Shown piece by piece: positions 13,401 through 24,278 of a DNA stretch of 64,000 nt (its first letter is position 1; each line of letters opens with the position of its first letter). The stretch comes from Diospyros lotus. Its lineage: Eukaryota; Streptophyta; Magnoliopsida; Ericales; Ebenaceae. Both the position numbers and the translations under genes were made by a program. The notes beneath the pieces are model-generated. The model was not told where the DNA came from and made no database searches. It worked only from the letters and a program-made list of their open reading frames with translations. The DNA lies in assembly GCF_014633365.1 (NCBI RefSeq), contig NC_068341.1:19512339-19576338 (forward strand), written 5' to 3'.

Positions 13401-14646
13401 AAAAAAAAAATTCTGGTTAATGCCATACAGAAACGAGATGAGGCTGCTAAATTGTTCAAGGGATTGACAGCTTGCCTGCACATTGGTTTCTCCAGCAAGC
13501 CCGATGAGTTTAGCAAGACCTGCCTGCAAAGTGCAATGTTAAGATGAGAACTGCACGCAGAAAAAATGAAAATGAAAATTTAAACAAGATTTTTCAATCC
13601 AAAGAATAACAGAAACAAATCATTCTTACTTTTGAGGACAAGATATATGCAGGAAGATCCTTCTAAAGAAAATGAAAATGCTTTTCATACTAGCAGTTAA
13701 TGTCAAAACCTTATGCACATCAAACAATTGACTTAAGTAATTCCATTTTAGGAATAAATTTCCAAGTTAGATTCAAAAGTTCTCCTGCAAACCAATCAGA
13801 TTGTATAATAGTGACAAAACTAAGAACCCAAATACTTTCCTGTCCGTCATGCTCCAAAAACTTATTTCAAGATGAACCACCATATGCACATGCACAGAAA
13901 TAATTTCTTCTCGTTATTTTGTTCCCACTAAGAAAGACCAGTTGCATTAGCTACATATGCAGATATTTTTTGAGCTTAGACGTTACATCATATACTGGTC
14001 CTATACAAATGAGCTATTCAAAAATTACTCTCAAACAATGTATTAAAGTTTGAGGCACATAAATTACAGCGCAAGCGCATATAAGTACGCAGCTTTAAAA
14101 TGTATTTAAGTCTTGGTTGCTCAGATTAGGACCCAAGCTCGTTAAAGTTTTAAAAGGCAAAGTACAAGTCAGCTTGTATGTCTTGGTTTCAGTCCTTAAA
14201 AAATTGTATTGAGAAAAAAAAAAAAAACATTCTGAAAACAATCAAAGTGGGGTGAACATATAACAGATCATGTAAAAAACAAGAATATGGCAATTCGATA
14301 ACAGAGAACAATAGGAGAAAGAATATGACGACTGACTTAAAATGCCTCTACTACTCTTTCCTCTAACACGATTGAGCGCACAGAACCAAATCACAACAGC
14401 TTAAACATCACGAAAAGAGAATAAGCAATCAAAATCAATCCAATTCGGGCTCGGGCTCCACAAGAACAAGAACAACGAGGAGCATACCTTGTTGACAGCA
14501 GAGCAGACGAACTTGCAGCCGAGAACAATGTGGCTGAGTAGGATGGTGAAGTCGCCGCGAGACTCGGGGTGCTTGGACTGCTCGTTGAGCACGAACCTCG
14601 TGATGGTCATCAAATCGGTACGGTGAGCATCCGACGCGTGATCCAT
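7474..14646 (-). CDS. cytosolic fructose-1,6-bisphosphatase, 12 exons
   Basis: Hydrolyses fructose-1,6-bisphosphate to fructose-6-phosphate in the cytosol, for sucrose synthesis and gluconeogenesis. Exons, in transcription order: 14488-14646, 13476-13523, 13284-13358, 13146-13207, 12943-13009, 12696-12809, 12374-12460, 11872-11942, 11680-11745, 8165-8251, 8001-8076, 7474-7584. They sum to 1023 nt, giving 340 aa with all phases consistent. Visible motifs are the N-terminal [24 protein letters not shown], the metal/substrate site [42 protein letters not shown] and the C-terminal [19 protein letters not shown]. There is no transit peptide and no cysteine regulatory loop of the chloroplast enzyme, so it is the cytosolic form. 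All introns are GT-AG except intron 1, which starts GC. Intron 9 is unusually long (8252-11679) and carries a retroelement remnant. Confidence 0.96.
8970..8988. repeat. poly-C tract in FBPase intron 9
   Basis: Uninterrupted run of 19 C followed by (CA)n. A nearby (GT/GC)n and (GA)n stretch lies at about 8776-8808. Confidence 0.95.
9757..10975 (+). pseudogene. Ty3/gypsy gag-protease remnant inside FBPase intron 9
   Basis: A decayed retrotransposon segment, antisense to the host gene. A GGTATCGGAGC string at about 9778 resembles a tRNA-Met primer-binding site. Gag-like peptides follow in shifting frames: an [25 protein letters not shown] block near 10250-10310, then a zinc-knuckle-like [16 protein letters not shown] at about 10480-10530. 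A degraded protease region follows, readable as a DSGSTHNF-like site near 10715-10740 and a [22 protein letters not shown] block at about 10810-10860. Several stops and frameshifts are present. No LTRs and no RT or integrase were seen. Confidence 0.75.
12570..12587. repeat. poly-G tract in FBPase intron 6
   Basis: Run of about 18 G on the plus strand (C on the transcribed sense) between exons 6 and 7. It is likely length-variable. Confidence 0.95.
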
Positions 14647-14790
14647 CTCTGCTTACACAGTTACACTTCTAGGGCTAGGGTTTTGGGGAGGCCGAATTGA
14701 TGTGCAGAGACAATCAGTCGCTCATTTCAACATAAATATATGTGGAATTGTGGAGAGAGAGAGATGATGATGATGATGATGATGTAGTAG
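14647..14790 (-). promoter_or_regulatory. FBPase 5' UTR and core promoter
   Basis: Upstream of the FBPase ATG. On the minus strand a CATATATTTATG box at about 14731-14742 lies roughly 90 bases before the start codon and could be the TATA element. A (GAT)n microsatellite at 14763-14784 and a GA-rich run sit just upstream of it. Confidence 0.45.
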
Positions 14791-16164
14791 GAGAAGCAAG
14801 GAGGAGCGGGAGTTGGTTGGATGGATGGGGCTATCTGATGTCAGTGGAAGTTTCGGAAGACACGTGGTGGCTCCGCCGCGAAGGGAAGTTTCGTGGTCGT
14901 CGGTGAAGATAACGCTTCTCTTTCGTCTGCTAGTGCTTCCTCTGCTCTATCTGCCGCGGCCGTTATTGGCCCTCTTGTCCTCTGCCTGAGGATGACGACA
15001 GTCGTAGTGATATTATGCGGGAGGATAAAGATATTTACAGCCTCTCTGGTGTTGTGTTGGTATGTACATATATTGTGATTATTGTGTTATGTTGCATTAT
15101 ATTTTTGTGTTGTATTGTAAAAATAATATTAATAAAAGCAATGTCTGAATACATAATTGTGTTTATTAATATTAAAATTATATAATAAGTGTTTAGTTAA
15201 TATTTTATTATAAATATAAGAAGAAGACAAAAAATGATACATTTTTAAAAGTTATGTTTTCTTAAAGATATAGGGACTTACTTATATTTAAAAGCAACTT
15301 GTACCTAAAATTATACCCAAAAGGATTTTGCTTGTAATTCCCAACAATAATGCTGGAGTAGCGAGGTTATCGACGGAAACGAGAATAGAGAATGGTGGTG
15401 GAGAGATTGGTGTGATCATTTTTGTCCTCAAATAAATTTTATACTCAAGCTGTGAAATTTATTTTTAACCCCAACCCAACTAACCAGCTTAAAATGAGAT
15501 GGCCAACACTTAAAAATATTAATAATTACCCGTGGATAAGTCAGGTGAGCAGTTGTGGGATCATCCTTCAAACTAGACTTGACCTTTGCGGTGCTGTGAT
15601 ACGTATCCCGCCTCCGTCCACGAGCCACACTTGTGAATTGTGATGTGACGTTCCTTATGTATAGTGGCCATCGAATCAATCCCATTGCTTTATTCGGTAT
15701 GTCTTGCTTTCAATTTCTGGCACTGGATTCTCCAATCTCGACAACTTTTGAGTTAGATACCCACCCAGTGCTTGTTTTTGGCAAGTAATTCCAACTCGAG
15801 CGACAACCTTGTGAATTTAGGAGACTAATTTCTCCATTTTTGCTTCCTCTCTAAGTTAAGAATAAAAGATTATTTATTCTCCTCTTATTTAGAAAGAAGA
15901 ACATATTAACAAGGGTGGGTGGTCCAGCCTGATTTTATTTGAATAGAGAATTACAAAAAATAAAATAATAAAAATTATACTGTGTGCCTATGCAATAAAC
16001 TAAAGACACGTCTAGATGAATACATGAATAATATATGCATCCACATGTGATCTAAAAAAAATAAAAAAAAAATTATGCACTAATAAAAAAATTATCACCT
16101 GATTAAAAGGACATGTCAAACAAGTTTTGTAAGTATTAAATAATGTTGTGCCAAAAAGATAACA
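14791..16164. other. intergenic
   Basis: No gene supported. The left part (to about 15010) is moderately GC-rich and may belong to the FBPase upstream region. The remainder is AT-rich. Confidence 0.5.
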
Positions 16165-18248
16165 ATCTTTATATATATAAAAATAGGATAGTCTGAAAAA
16201 AAAAATTTCTCTCCAAAATTTACATTAATAATTTATATTTAGTACTTATTGCATTAATAATTTAAAATTTTTAATTGCTTTGAAATAATAAGTACTAATT
16301 ATTATAGAATTAATAATAAATTTTAAATATATGAGTTTTTCAATGTTATCATGGATTTTCCAATACATTATTATGTAAGAATTAAATGTTTAATTAATCC
16401 GGTAATCAATAAAAAATAAATACTATTTATGAGAAATATGAATAGACACTTAAAGTATTAATTAAGTCATAAAAAATTATCTATTAAATAAAATCTTATC
16501 TTTATATAATATATTATATTAAAGCTATTTTTTTCCTCTAAAATTTGTATTAAATTTGCATGGGTTTTCTAAAAAATATTAATAGATAACTTGAACTATT
16601 AATTAAGTCATAGAAAATTATCTATTTATTCAAAATCTTATCTTTATATCTTTATTCTACATATATATAAAATTAAAATAGATAGTCACGCAAAGTATTT
16701 TGCCAAGTGTGAATCAATGGTGAATTCTTTCTCTCAAAAATTTACATTAAATCAAAGGTAGTGATTAATTAATTATTAATTTTACTTTAATAATTATATT
16801 ATACTCTTGAAAATATGATATCTTAACAAATTCATAAAAAATTATTTAAGCTTGTCAAATGTTTGGATTTTTCAATACTAATTAATATTTAAGGTATCAC
16901 ATTTTTAAAACTGTGGAATAAATCAAAATTCATATTTTTAAAATTTTGTTATTATTGAAAAACTTATCCTTACTCACATTTAAAAGTTTTAATTTGTATT
17001 TATCAATAATAAATAGAAAATAATGAACGTCTTTGAGTGGATATATTATAAATTTTATAATATTTATATATAAATAAATATAATATAATAAATAAAAAAA
17101 TTTATAAGTATTTTGTCAAGTAACCTACTTAATGTGTTAATTATTTTTTAACACGTTGAATGGCGATAAATTGAATTAAGAATGTTCTCCATTAGCATAT
17201 TAAATAGCGAATAATTAATTAGACTTAAATTTTGATAAAAGGCTTAATATTAAAAGAAAAAAATATAATTATAAATTCTGTTAGAATTATTTAAAATAAC
17301 GAGTTTAATCTTTTATTTTTAAATTAAACTCTCCCGTGTATCGCTAGGGTTTAACACTAGTATTATATTAAAGTAAAATAGTTTGCAAATTTTTGTTCCC
17401 TCTAAAAATCTGTCAAACTCTTTTTGCCTCTAAAATTTAAAATAAATTTGCATGAATTTTTTGACAAGTTGAACTATTAATTAAGTCATAGAAAATTGTT
17501 CATTTATTTAAAATATTATTTTTATATCTTTATTCTATATATAAAAAATATTACAATAGGATAGTTAGGCAAAGTATTTTACAAAGTGTCAATCAATGGT
17601 GAATTTTTTTCCTAAAAAACTTATATTAAATCAAAGGTAATGATTAATTAATTATTAATTTTACTTTAATAATTATATTATAGTCTTGAAAATGTGATAT
17701 CTTAACAAATTCATAAAAAAATATTTAAGGTTGTCAAATATTTGGGTTTTTCAATATTAATTAATATTTAAGGTATCACATTCTCAAGATTATGAAAGAA
17801 ATCAAAATTCATATTTTTTAAGTTTTGTTATTATTGAAAAACTTATTCTTACTCACATTTAAAAATTTTAATTTTAATTTATATTTATAATATAATAAAT
17901 AAAAAATAACGAATGTCTTTGAGTAGATATATTATAAATTTTATAATATTTATTTATAAATAAATATAATATAATAAATAAAAAATTTATAAGTATTTTG
18001 TTAAGTGAACTACTTAATGTGTTAATTATTCTTTAGCACATTGAATAACGGTATATTAAATTAAGAGTGTTTTCTATTAGCATATTAAATAGCGAATAAT
18101 TCATTAAACTTAAATTTTGATAAAAGACTAAGTATTAAAAGAAAAAAAATTATAATTATCAATTCTGTTAGAATTATTTAAAATAATAAGTTTAATTTTT
18201 TATTTTTAAATTGAATTCTCTTGTATATCTTACGGGTTTATCATTAGT
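16165..18248 (+). mobile_element. tandem non-autonomous Helitron-like units
   Basis: AT-rich repeat with no coding capacity. Two direct repeats of about 870 bp lie head to tail, at about 16500-17361 and 17362-18248. They share a long block containing an aaagtattttgcc/acaaagtg motif, a gattaattaattattaatt motif and a tatcttaacaaattc motif. Unit 1 ends CCCGTGTATCGCTAGGG then TTTAACACTAG, followed by T (17357-17361), which is like a plant Helitron 3' end (GC-rich hairpin, then CTAG/T). Unit 2 ends in a decayed version (TTACGGGTTTATCATTAG, then T, 18248). A tctttatatatataaaaata string at 16165 resembles a Helitron 5' TC terminus, and similar strings recur near 16650 and 17525. Confidence 0.6.
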
Positions 18249-19988
18249 TATATATTAATTACAATTCATGTTGATTAGGTTATCATTATTTATCAATCCC
18301 GATGCATTATGACATGATGGATAGTTATTACATAAGATAGGATCATTACCTTAATAAACATGAGACAGATTATAATAATGATAGATATTATAGTTTCTAA
18401 TGAAAATTAGGCGGTGATGACACCATTAATTTTTGCCTTCAATTCCAATGGTTATAATACCACAATAATAAAATAAGAGAAGAATAATTTTAAATTTCTA
18501 AATTGTCTTAACTATTTATATTTTTGGACTACAATACCCTTCCTACATATGTTCTACTACTAAAGCATCCTAAAAAATTATATACATTTTTGTCAAAATA
18601 TGAAAATAGTTAAGATAATAACAACTACTTAAATATAATAACTACTCTTATCCTGTGTTTTAAAAATAGAATAATTTTTTATTATTATTCTTTTAGGTAG
18701 TGTTTGTTAATTAAGATATAGGGTGAAAAATGTCAGATATAAGAAATATTTCAATTGTTTATTCTTTCCAACGTGTTTGTTAAATTTATTTGACATTTTT
18801 TGAAAAAACCCTCACATAACTTCTTATCTTAACTTTTAAAGATAAATTTATTTGCCCCCTCATCTAGATAAATTTATTTGATATTTTACAGATAAACCTA
18901 AATTACCCATATGCTCCTTATAGGATAATTAATGTCATTTAATATATTTTTTAAAATTTAATTTTATTAAGTCTTTTTTTTACAATAAAGTTAATTTTAA
19001 AAGAATTTATTTATTCAAGTCTTATAATTAATGTTATTTAATATATTTTTAAATTGTCATATCTTTTGATAATTTTTAAAATTTAAATAAAATTATATTT
19101 TTCACTATTTTTAAAATTTAAATTTCTATCTCTCTCTATATATTTTATTATCTAATACAAATTTCTTTCATTGATTTTTTAAATTATTTTATTCAATTTT
19201 ATATTTTATTATCTATTATGAAAATATATTTTGATAATTTTTAATTATCTATGTGGAATTATTGTAATTCTACCAATAATTATTTCTCCTTGTTGAATAT
19301 TTTTAGAATATATTTTTAAATATGGATTTAGAAAATAAAACACTATTTTTAATTTTTTTATTTTCATTTTTATTTTTAACAATTTAGACTAATCGTAAAA
19401 AAAAACTATTTTAATCATAAATTTGTTGTTAATATTAACATACAATTTTGAATGAATTTGGTAACAAGAATATTTTGCTAAAAAACTTTTATCTTGGTAT
19501 TTATCATATACATTTAATAAATATATAAAAAAAGTATAATTCTCAATGAATTTCAAAAAATTTAACAAATAATCTGATATAAATCTTGAAATGCTTCCTA
19601 ATCTTATATTGATCATCTTATATCTTAGTCTGAAAAACATTTCAACCTTATTTTTATACTCATTTATTTTGCTCATTTTAACAAATGATACCTTAATAAA
19701 AAAATCCTCTCAATTTTTATCTCTAATTTGGGTTTTTATTTTTTTGTTTATTAAAAGAAAATCTAGGATTCATCACTTATTTTCTTTTATGGGTGATTTT
19801 ACTATCTTAAACCAAATTTGGCCTATTATTATGTATTTATATTTCAATAAAATGATGGCTTAATACATACAAAAATCCCTTAATAATTCAAAAATATAAC
19901 GTTTGATTCCTAAAATACAGAATGTTAAGAATCGATATCTCAATTATTAAAATCGTTGCTTTAAATTTTTACTATGACTAAGTAAACT
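18249..19988. other. AT-rich intergenic with MITE-like repeat
   Basis: No gene. The block at about 18695-18910, opening tagtgtttgttaattaagat, resembles 56885-57100 in the same orientation, so the two are copies of one dispersed AT-rich repeat. The rest is low-complexity AT-rich DNA up to the Tekay LTR. Confidence 0.45.
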
Positions 19989-21312
19989 TGTAACGCCCCG
20001 TAAATGGGAATTAATTTAATTTTGAAGTAATTTAATTTAAAAGAAATATTAAAATAATTTGTTGGTATTAAATAAAAATAAATTATGAGGTTTTAAGGAA
20101 ATAAGGAATTAAGGTAATTGATTAATTATTTTAGGAATTTCTGGAATTAGGAAAAAAATTGAAATAAATTAAATTGTGGGATTTTCAGAAGTTTCGGGCA
20201 TTAGTGTAATAAATAGGGTGTGTGTGTGTGTGATTAATAGATTTTGGAGGGAGGCTGGCGCGATTTCGGAAAAGGGATTGAAGATTCCTTTAAATTTAAT
20301 GCAGGGCGATATATGGAAAAAGGCGAGCGTGGGCGCGAGCGGTTCGCGCGCGAGATGAGCAAGGGGGCGGTCGCAGGATCGATTCTTGGCAGGCGCGCGC
20401 GAGGGGTGGATTTTTGGGCTGATTTAATCAGCCCAAGGACGTCGAAACGACGTCGTTTCGCTAGGAGGCGGTGGCCGCCCCAGCGCTGCCACGTGGCTGT
20501 GTTCTGGCCACTTCTTTTGGCCAATTTAAGGTCGTCTTTTTAGCCCGATTTCGGGCATGATTTGTCCAGCACGAACAGTAAAAAAATTACAAAGGAAGCA
20601 GCAGCTCGCGGGAGGAATTTTGAGAAATTTGGGCTTCAAAAATTAGATTAAATCCCGTTTAATTCCAGAGTTAATTATCCAGGTATGTAAACAAGCTAGT
20701 AATTAATATTCTGTGCGGTCAGAATTTCTTTTAGGGTCCAATTTTATTAATTTTGGCAATAATTGGGATATTGCAGTTTGTATAACTTTGACCGCATTTG
20801 GTCAAATCAAGCCTAAGGCTATCTTCAGAAAGGCAAGTTCTTTATACTCTCATTGTCGATTCATTCGTTATCAATTTATTTGACCTCCATTCGTTGGTTT
20901 CGGCTGTTAATAAATTATGGAATTTAAAACGGTTTGTTTTAAAAATTTAATTTATTAAACTGGTCTCGAGGGTTTTATTCGTTGGTTGCCTACAGGGGTT
21001 TGTGCCACCCCCAAGCCTATGGGAATGATGCCATACTCACCCAAAGCTAGATTCTAAGTTGTTCGGGTATTATTATGGATTTTTGGTTATTTATTGGCTA
21101 GAGCGATTGTGCAGTGGGGGCAAGGATATGTTGTTCGGTGACGGCGTGACTGTCGTACGGTCTATGTTAGGCCGTCAGATGGTATCTCCTGGTCATTGAC
21201 CGCTGACCAGTGCCAAGCACTGTTGACTGCCTCTGCCGTTACGTGATTATAGCATGTTCTAGTATCATTTTATTCTTATAGCATGGTTTGGTATGCACAT
21301 GGGTACGGGCTG

Positions 21313-21538
21313 TGTAATACCCCGAGAGCTCAGAGAAGTTAGTATATATCGAGGATAGTGTAAGAAAGGAAACAACACCAGCTGGATAACTTTTGGGCTG
21401 AATGTTGGCAAAGAACTCCCAAGTTAAGCGTGCTTGACCTGGGGCAATCCAGGGATGGGTGACCCTCCTGGGAAGTTCGTGTAGGCCCATCAGGGTAAGT
21501 TGTTCCGGATCTTCCTATCGCTCGAACGGGACGTTACA
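21313..21538 (+). repeat. Cassandra LTR 1 with 5S-like segment
   Basis: The 5S-rRNA-like part lies at about 21412-21482. It contains AAGTTAAGCGTGCTTG (A-box region) and GGATGGGTGACC then CTCCTGGGAAG (intermediate element and C-box). It is the copy closest to real 5S, with one extra C before the CCTGGGAAG. Confidence 0.9.
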
Positions 21539-21724
21539 GGTGGTATCAGAGTCGACCCTTGGCGAAGGCGGTCCGATGAGGGCGGGGAGTGGCGCCGGGG
21601 CTTGAGGGTCTGTACAAGGAGCGGCTTCTGGCAGGCTTCTAGGATGGCAGCCCCCAAGGGGAGAAGGTCTGAGACCAGTTATAAGGTCGCATGACGAGGA
21701 CGTCATGTGCTCAAGGGGGGAGAA

Positions 21725-21949
21725 TGTAATACCCCGAGAGCCCAGAGAAGTTAGAATATATCGAGGATAGTGTAAGAAAGGAAACAACACCAGCTGGATA
21801 CCTTTTGGGCTGAATGTTGGCAAAGAACTCCCAAGTTAAGCGTGCTTGACCTGGGGCAATCCAAGGATGGGTGACCCCTTGGGAAGTTCGCGTAGGCCCA
21901 TCAGGGTAAGTTGTTCCGGTTCTTCCTATCGCTCGAGCGGGATGTTACA
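21725..21949 (+). repeat. Cassandra LTR 2 with 5S-like segment
   Basis: 5S-like part at about 21824-21894. A-box region intact, AAGGATGGGTGACC intact, C-box altered to CCCTTGGGAAG. Confidence 0.9.
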
Positions 21950-22136
21950 AATGGTATCAGAGCCGACCCTTGGCGAAAGCGGTCCGATGAGGGCGGGGAG
22001 TGGTGCCGGGGCTCGAGGGCCTGTACAAGGAGCTGCTTCTGGCAGGCTTCTAGGATGGCATCCCCCAAGGGGAAAAGGTCTGGGACCAGTTGTAAGGTCG
22101 CATGACGAGGACGTCATGTGCTTAAGGGGGGGAGAA

Positions 22137-22362
22137 TGTAATACCCCGAGAGCCCAGAGAAGTTAGAATATATCGAGGATAGTGTAAGAAAGGAAACAAT
22201 ACCAGCTGGATACCTTTTGGGCTGAATGTTGGCAAAGAACTCCCAAGTTAAGCGTGCTTGACTTGGGAAAATTTAGGGATGAGTGACCCCCCTGGGAAGT
22301 TCGCGTAGGCCCATCAGGGTAAGTTGTTCCGGTCCTTCCTATCGCTCGAACGGGATGTTACA
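22137..22362 (+). repeat. Cassandra LTR 3 with 5S-like segment
   Basis: 5S-like part at about 22236-22307. It is the most altered copy: the spacer after the A-box is gaaaattta and the C-box reads GATGAGTGACC. Confidence 0.9.
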
Positions 22363-22548
22363 AGTGGTATCAGAGCCGACCCTTGGCGAAGGCGGTCCGA
22401 TGAGGGCGAGGAGTGGCGCCGGGGCTTGAGGGCCTGTACAAGGAGCGGCTTCTAGCAGGCTTCTAGGATGGCAGCCCCCGAGGGAGAAGGTCTGGGACCA
22501 GTTGTAAGGTCGCATGACGAGGACGTCATGTGCTCAAGGGGGGGAGAA

Positions 22549-22774
22549 TGTAATACCCCGAGAGCCCAGAGAAGTTAGAATATATCGAGGATAGTGTAAG
22601 AAAGGAAATAACACCAGCTGGATACCTTTTGGGCTGAATGTTGGCAAAGAACTCCCAAGTTAAGCGTGCTTGACTTGGGGCAATCCAATGATGGGTGACC
22701 CCCCTGGGAAGTTCGTGTAGGCCCATTAGGGTAAGTTGTTCCGGTCCTTCCTATCGCTCGAACGGGATGTTACA
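22549..22774 (+). repeat. Cassandra LTR 4 with 5S-like segment
   Basis: 5S-like part at about 22648-22719. The intermediate element is changed (CCAATGATGGGTGACC); the A-box region is intact. Confidence 0.9.
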
Positions 22775-22961
22775 AATGGTATCAGAGCCGACCCTTGGCG
22801 AAGGCGGTCCGATGAGGGCGGGGAGTGGCGCCGGGGCTTGAGGGCCTGTACAAGGAGCGGCTTCTGGCAGGCTTCTAGGATGGCAGCCCCCAAGGGGAGA
22901 AGGTCTGAGACCAGTTGTAAGGTCGCATGACGAGGACGTCATGTGCTTAAGGGGGGGAGAA

Positions 22962-23188
22962 TGTAATACCCCGAGAGCCCAGAGAAGTTAGTATATATCG
23001 AGGATAGTGTAAGAAATGAAACAACACCAGCTGGATACCTTTTGGGCTGAATGTTGGCAAAGAACTCCCAAGTTAAGCGTGCTTGACCTGGGGTAATCCA
23101 GGGATGGGTGACCCCCCTGCGAAGTTCGTGTAGGCCCATCAGGGTAAGTTGTTCCGGATCTTCCTATCGCTCGATGCGGGATGTTACA
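22962..23188 (+). repeat. Cassandra LTR 5 with 5S-like segment
   Basis: 5S-like part at about 23061-23131. GGGATGGGTGACC intact; the next block is CCCTGCGAAG. The LTR is one base longer near its end (CGATGCGGGA). Confidence 0.9.
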
Positions 23189-24145
23189 GGCTGCTTGTTG
23201 GGATTATCATGATTTGGTTATGCTTGATCACGGACATTCTAGATTGGTCAGGTTGCATCTAACACGGGCATATGCATTGCGTGTGATTTACTATATGGGC
23301 GGAGCGTGGCCTGATGCCTGGATGTATGGGCGCCTTGTATCACATTGATGCTCATTATGCCATTGCATTTTATATGCATTGCATGGTTATTGGTAGTATT
23401 TAGTTCTCGGACGGGAGTACCGTTTCGAGGGAGCCTATGGCTCGGCTGTCGGGAGTACCGGTAGGGATACGGGTGACGGGAATACCGACCCGGGACAGTG
23501 CTCATAGGTTTGTTGAAGATCTATGTTGCTTATCAGGGCAACGGCAGGTTGGTAGGGGACTTGGGTGCCAGGTGTTTTATGTGGGCCCCAAGGATCGGTA
23601 TGTGTTTTTATTATGCGGCACTATTGCGTTGTTGCGTCACATGGCTTGTGTGTACATGTGGATTTATATTTGGAGTGATCTCCTCTTCTGTTTCATTTAC
23701 AGCTTTCATTTTTCATATAACTTGCTAAGTCTTGCGACTCACCTTGCTTTCCATCATTCCAGGTAAGGGTAAAGCAAAAGTCGAGGGCAAGGACCGCTCC
23801 ACCTAGCAGCCAGCCGTGTCGGTAGGGTGTACAGTTAACTACCCCTGTCTTCTCTGATATTTTGTTAGGAGTTCTAACTCTCATTTTTGACTGTGCCCGG
23901 TTGTTCCTTGTTTCTTTTATTTGTTAGCATAGGTGTCTGTATATTTTTATATACTCCTTGACCGCTGTTCCAGCAGGGTACTTGTGGGCGTGCATGTATA
24001 TTGTTTTGCTTCCGCTGTTGTATTTTTCGTATGTATGCATGCCAGGGTATTTTTGTCTTATGTCTATTTCTCTTTCCTCTATGTAAGCGCTTCCGTTTGA
24101 ATAGACCGGGTGGTTGGGATTTTCGGGCGAGGGTGCTTACAATGT

Positions 24146-24157
24146 TGGTATCAGAGC
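24146..24157 (+). promoter_or_regulatory. Tekay primer-binding site
   Basis: TGGTATCAGAGC, complementary to the 3' end of initiator tRNA-Met, four bases after the 5' LTR. Confidence 0.92.
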
Positions 24158-24278
24158 GTCATTGAGTCAATTTGGGGGACAAGTAACTGTACACCAAGGC
24201 TGTCAGGTAGAGTTAGAGTGTTAGGTCGTGTCCATAATTTTGAAATGCGTTCTAATTAATTTTGGTTATGTAGGACTC

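Larger units (their letters stand above)
21313..23188 (+). mobile_element. Cassandra-type TRIM array: five LTRs, four internal regions
   Basis: Five LTRs of about 226 bp (TGTAATACCCCGAGAG...GTTACA) alternate with four internal regions of about 187 bp, with a 412-413 bp period. Each internal region opens with TGGTATCAGAG (tRNA-Met primer site) two bases after the LTR and ends in a G-rich polypurine tract just before the next LTR. No protein is encoded. Every LTR contains a 5S-rRNA-like segment, the hallmark of Cassandra terminal-repeat retrotransposons in miniature. The whole array is bounded by GGCTG on both sides (21308-21312 and 23189-23193). The uninterrupted site is visible in the 3' LTR near 30275-30285. 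Confidence 0.93.
19989..24141 (+). repeat. 5' LTR of the Tekay element, interrupted
   Basis: Matches the 3' LTR closely over 19989-21312 and 23194-24141. Between them lies the Cassandra array with its second target copy. It contains a GC-rich block with GTCGAAACGACGTCGTTTCG at about 20440-20460, also present at 29410-29430 in the 3' LTR. Confidence 0.92.

Noticed and set aside
20234..20543. Open frames in the GC-rich LTR block near 20.4 kb
   Set aside because: They lie in the Tekay LTR and are not conserved as frames in the other LTR.
21412..23131. Genuine 5S rRNA gene cluster
   Set aside because: Only the central part resembles 5S; the 5' and 3' ends of the rRNA are absent. The sequences lie in LTRs with primer site and polypurine tract, so they are Cassandra components.
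21313..23188. CRISPR-like or satellite array
   Set aside because: The regular period comes from alternating LTR and internal regions with TG...CA ends and a target duplication.
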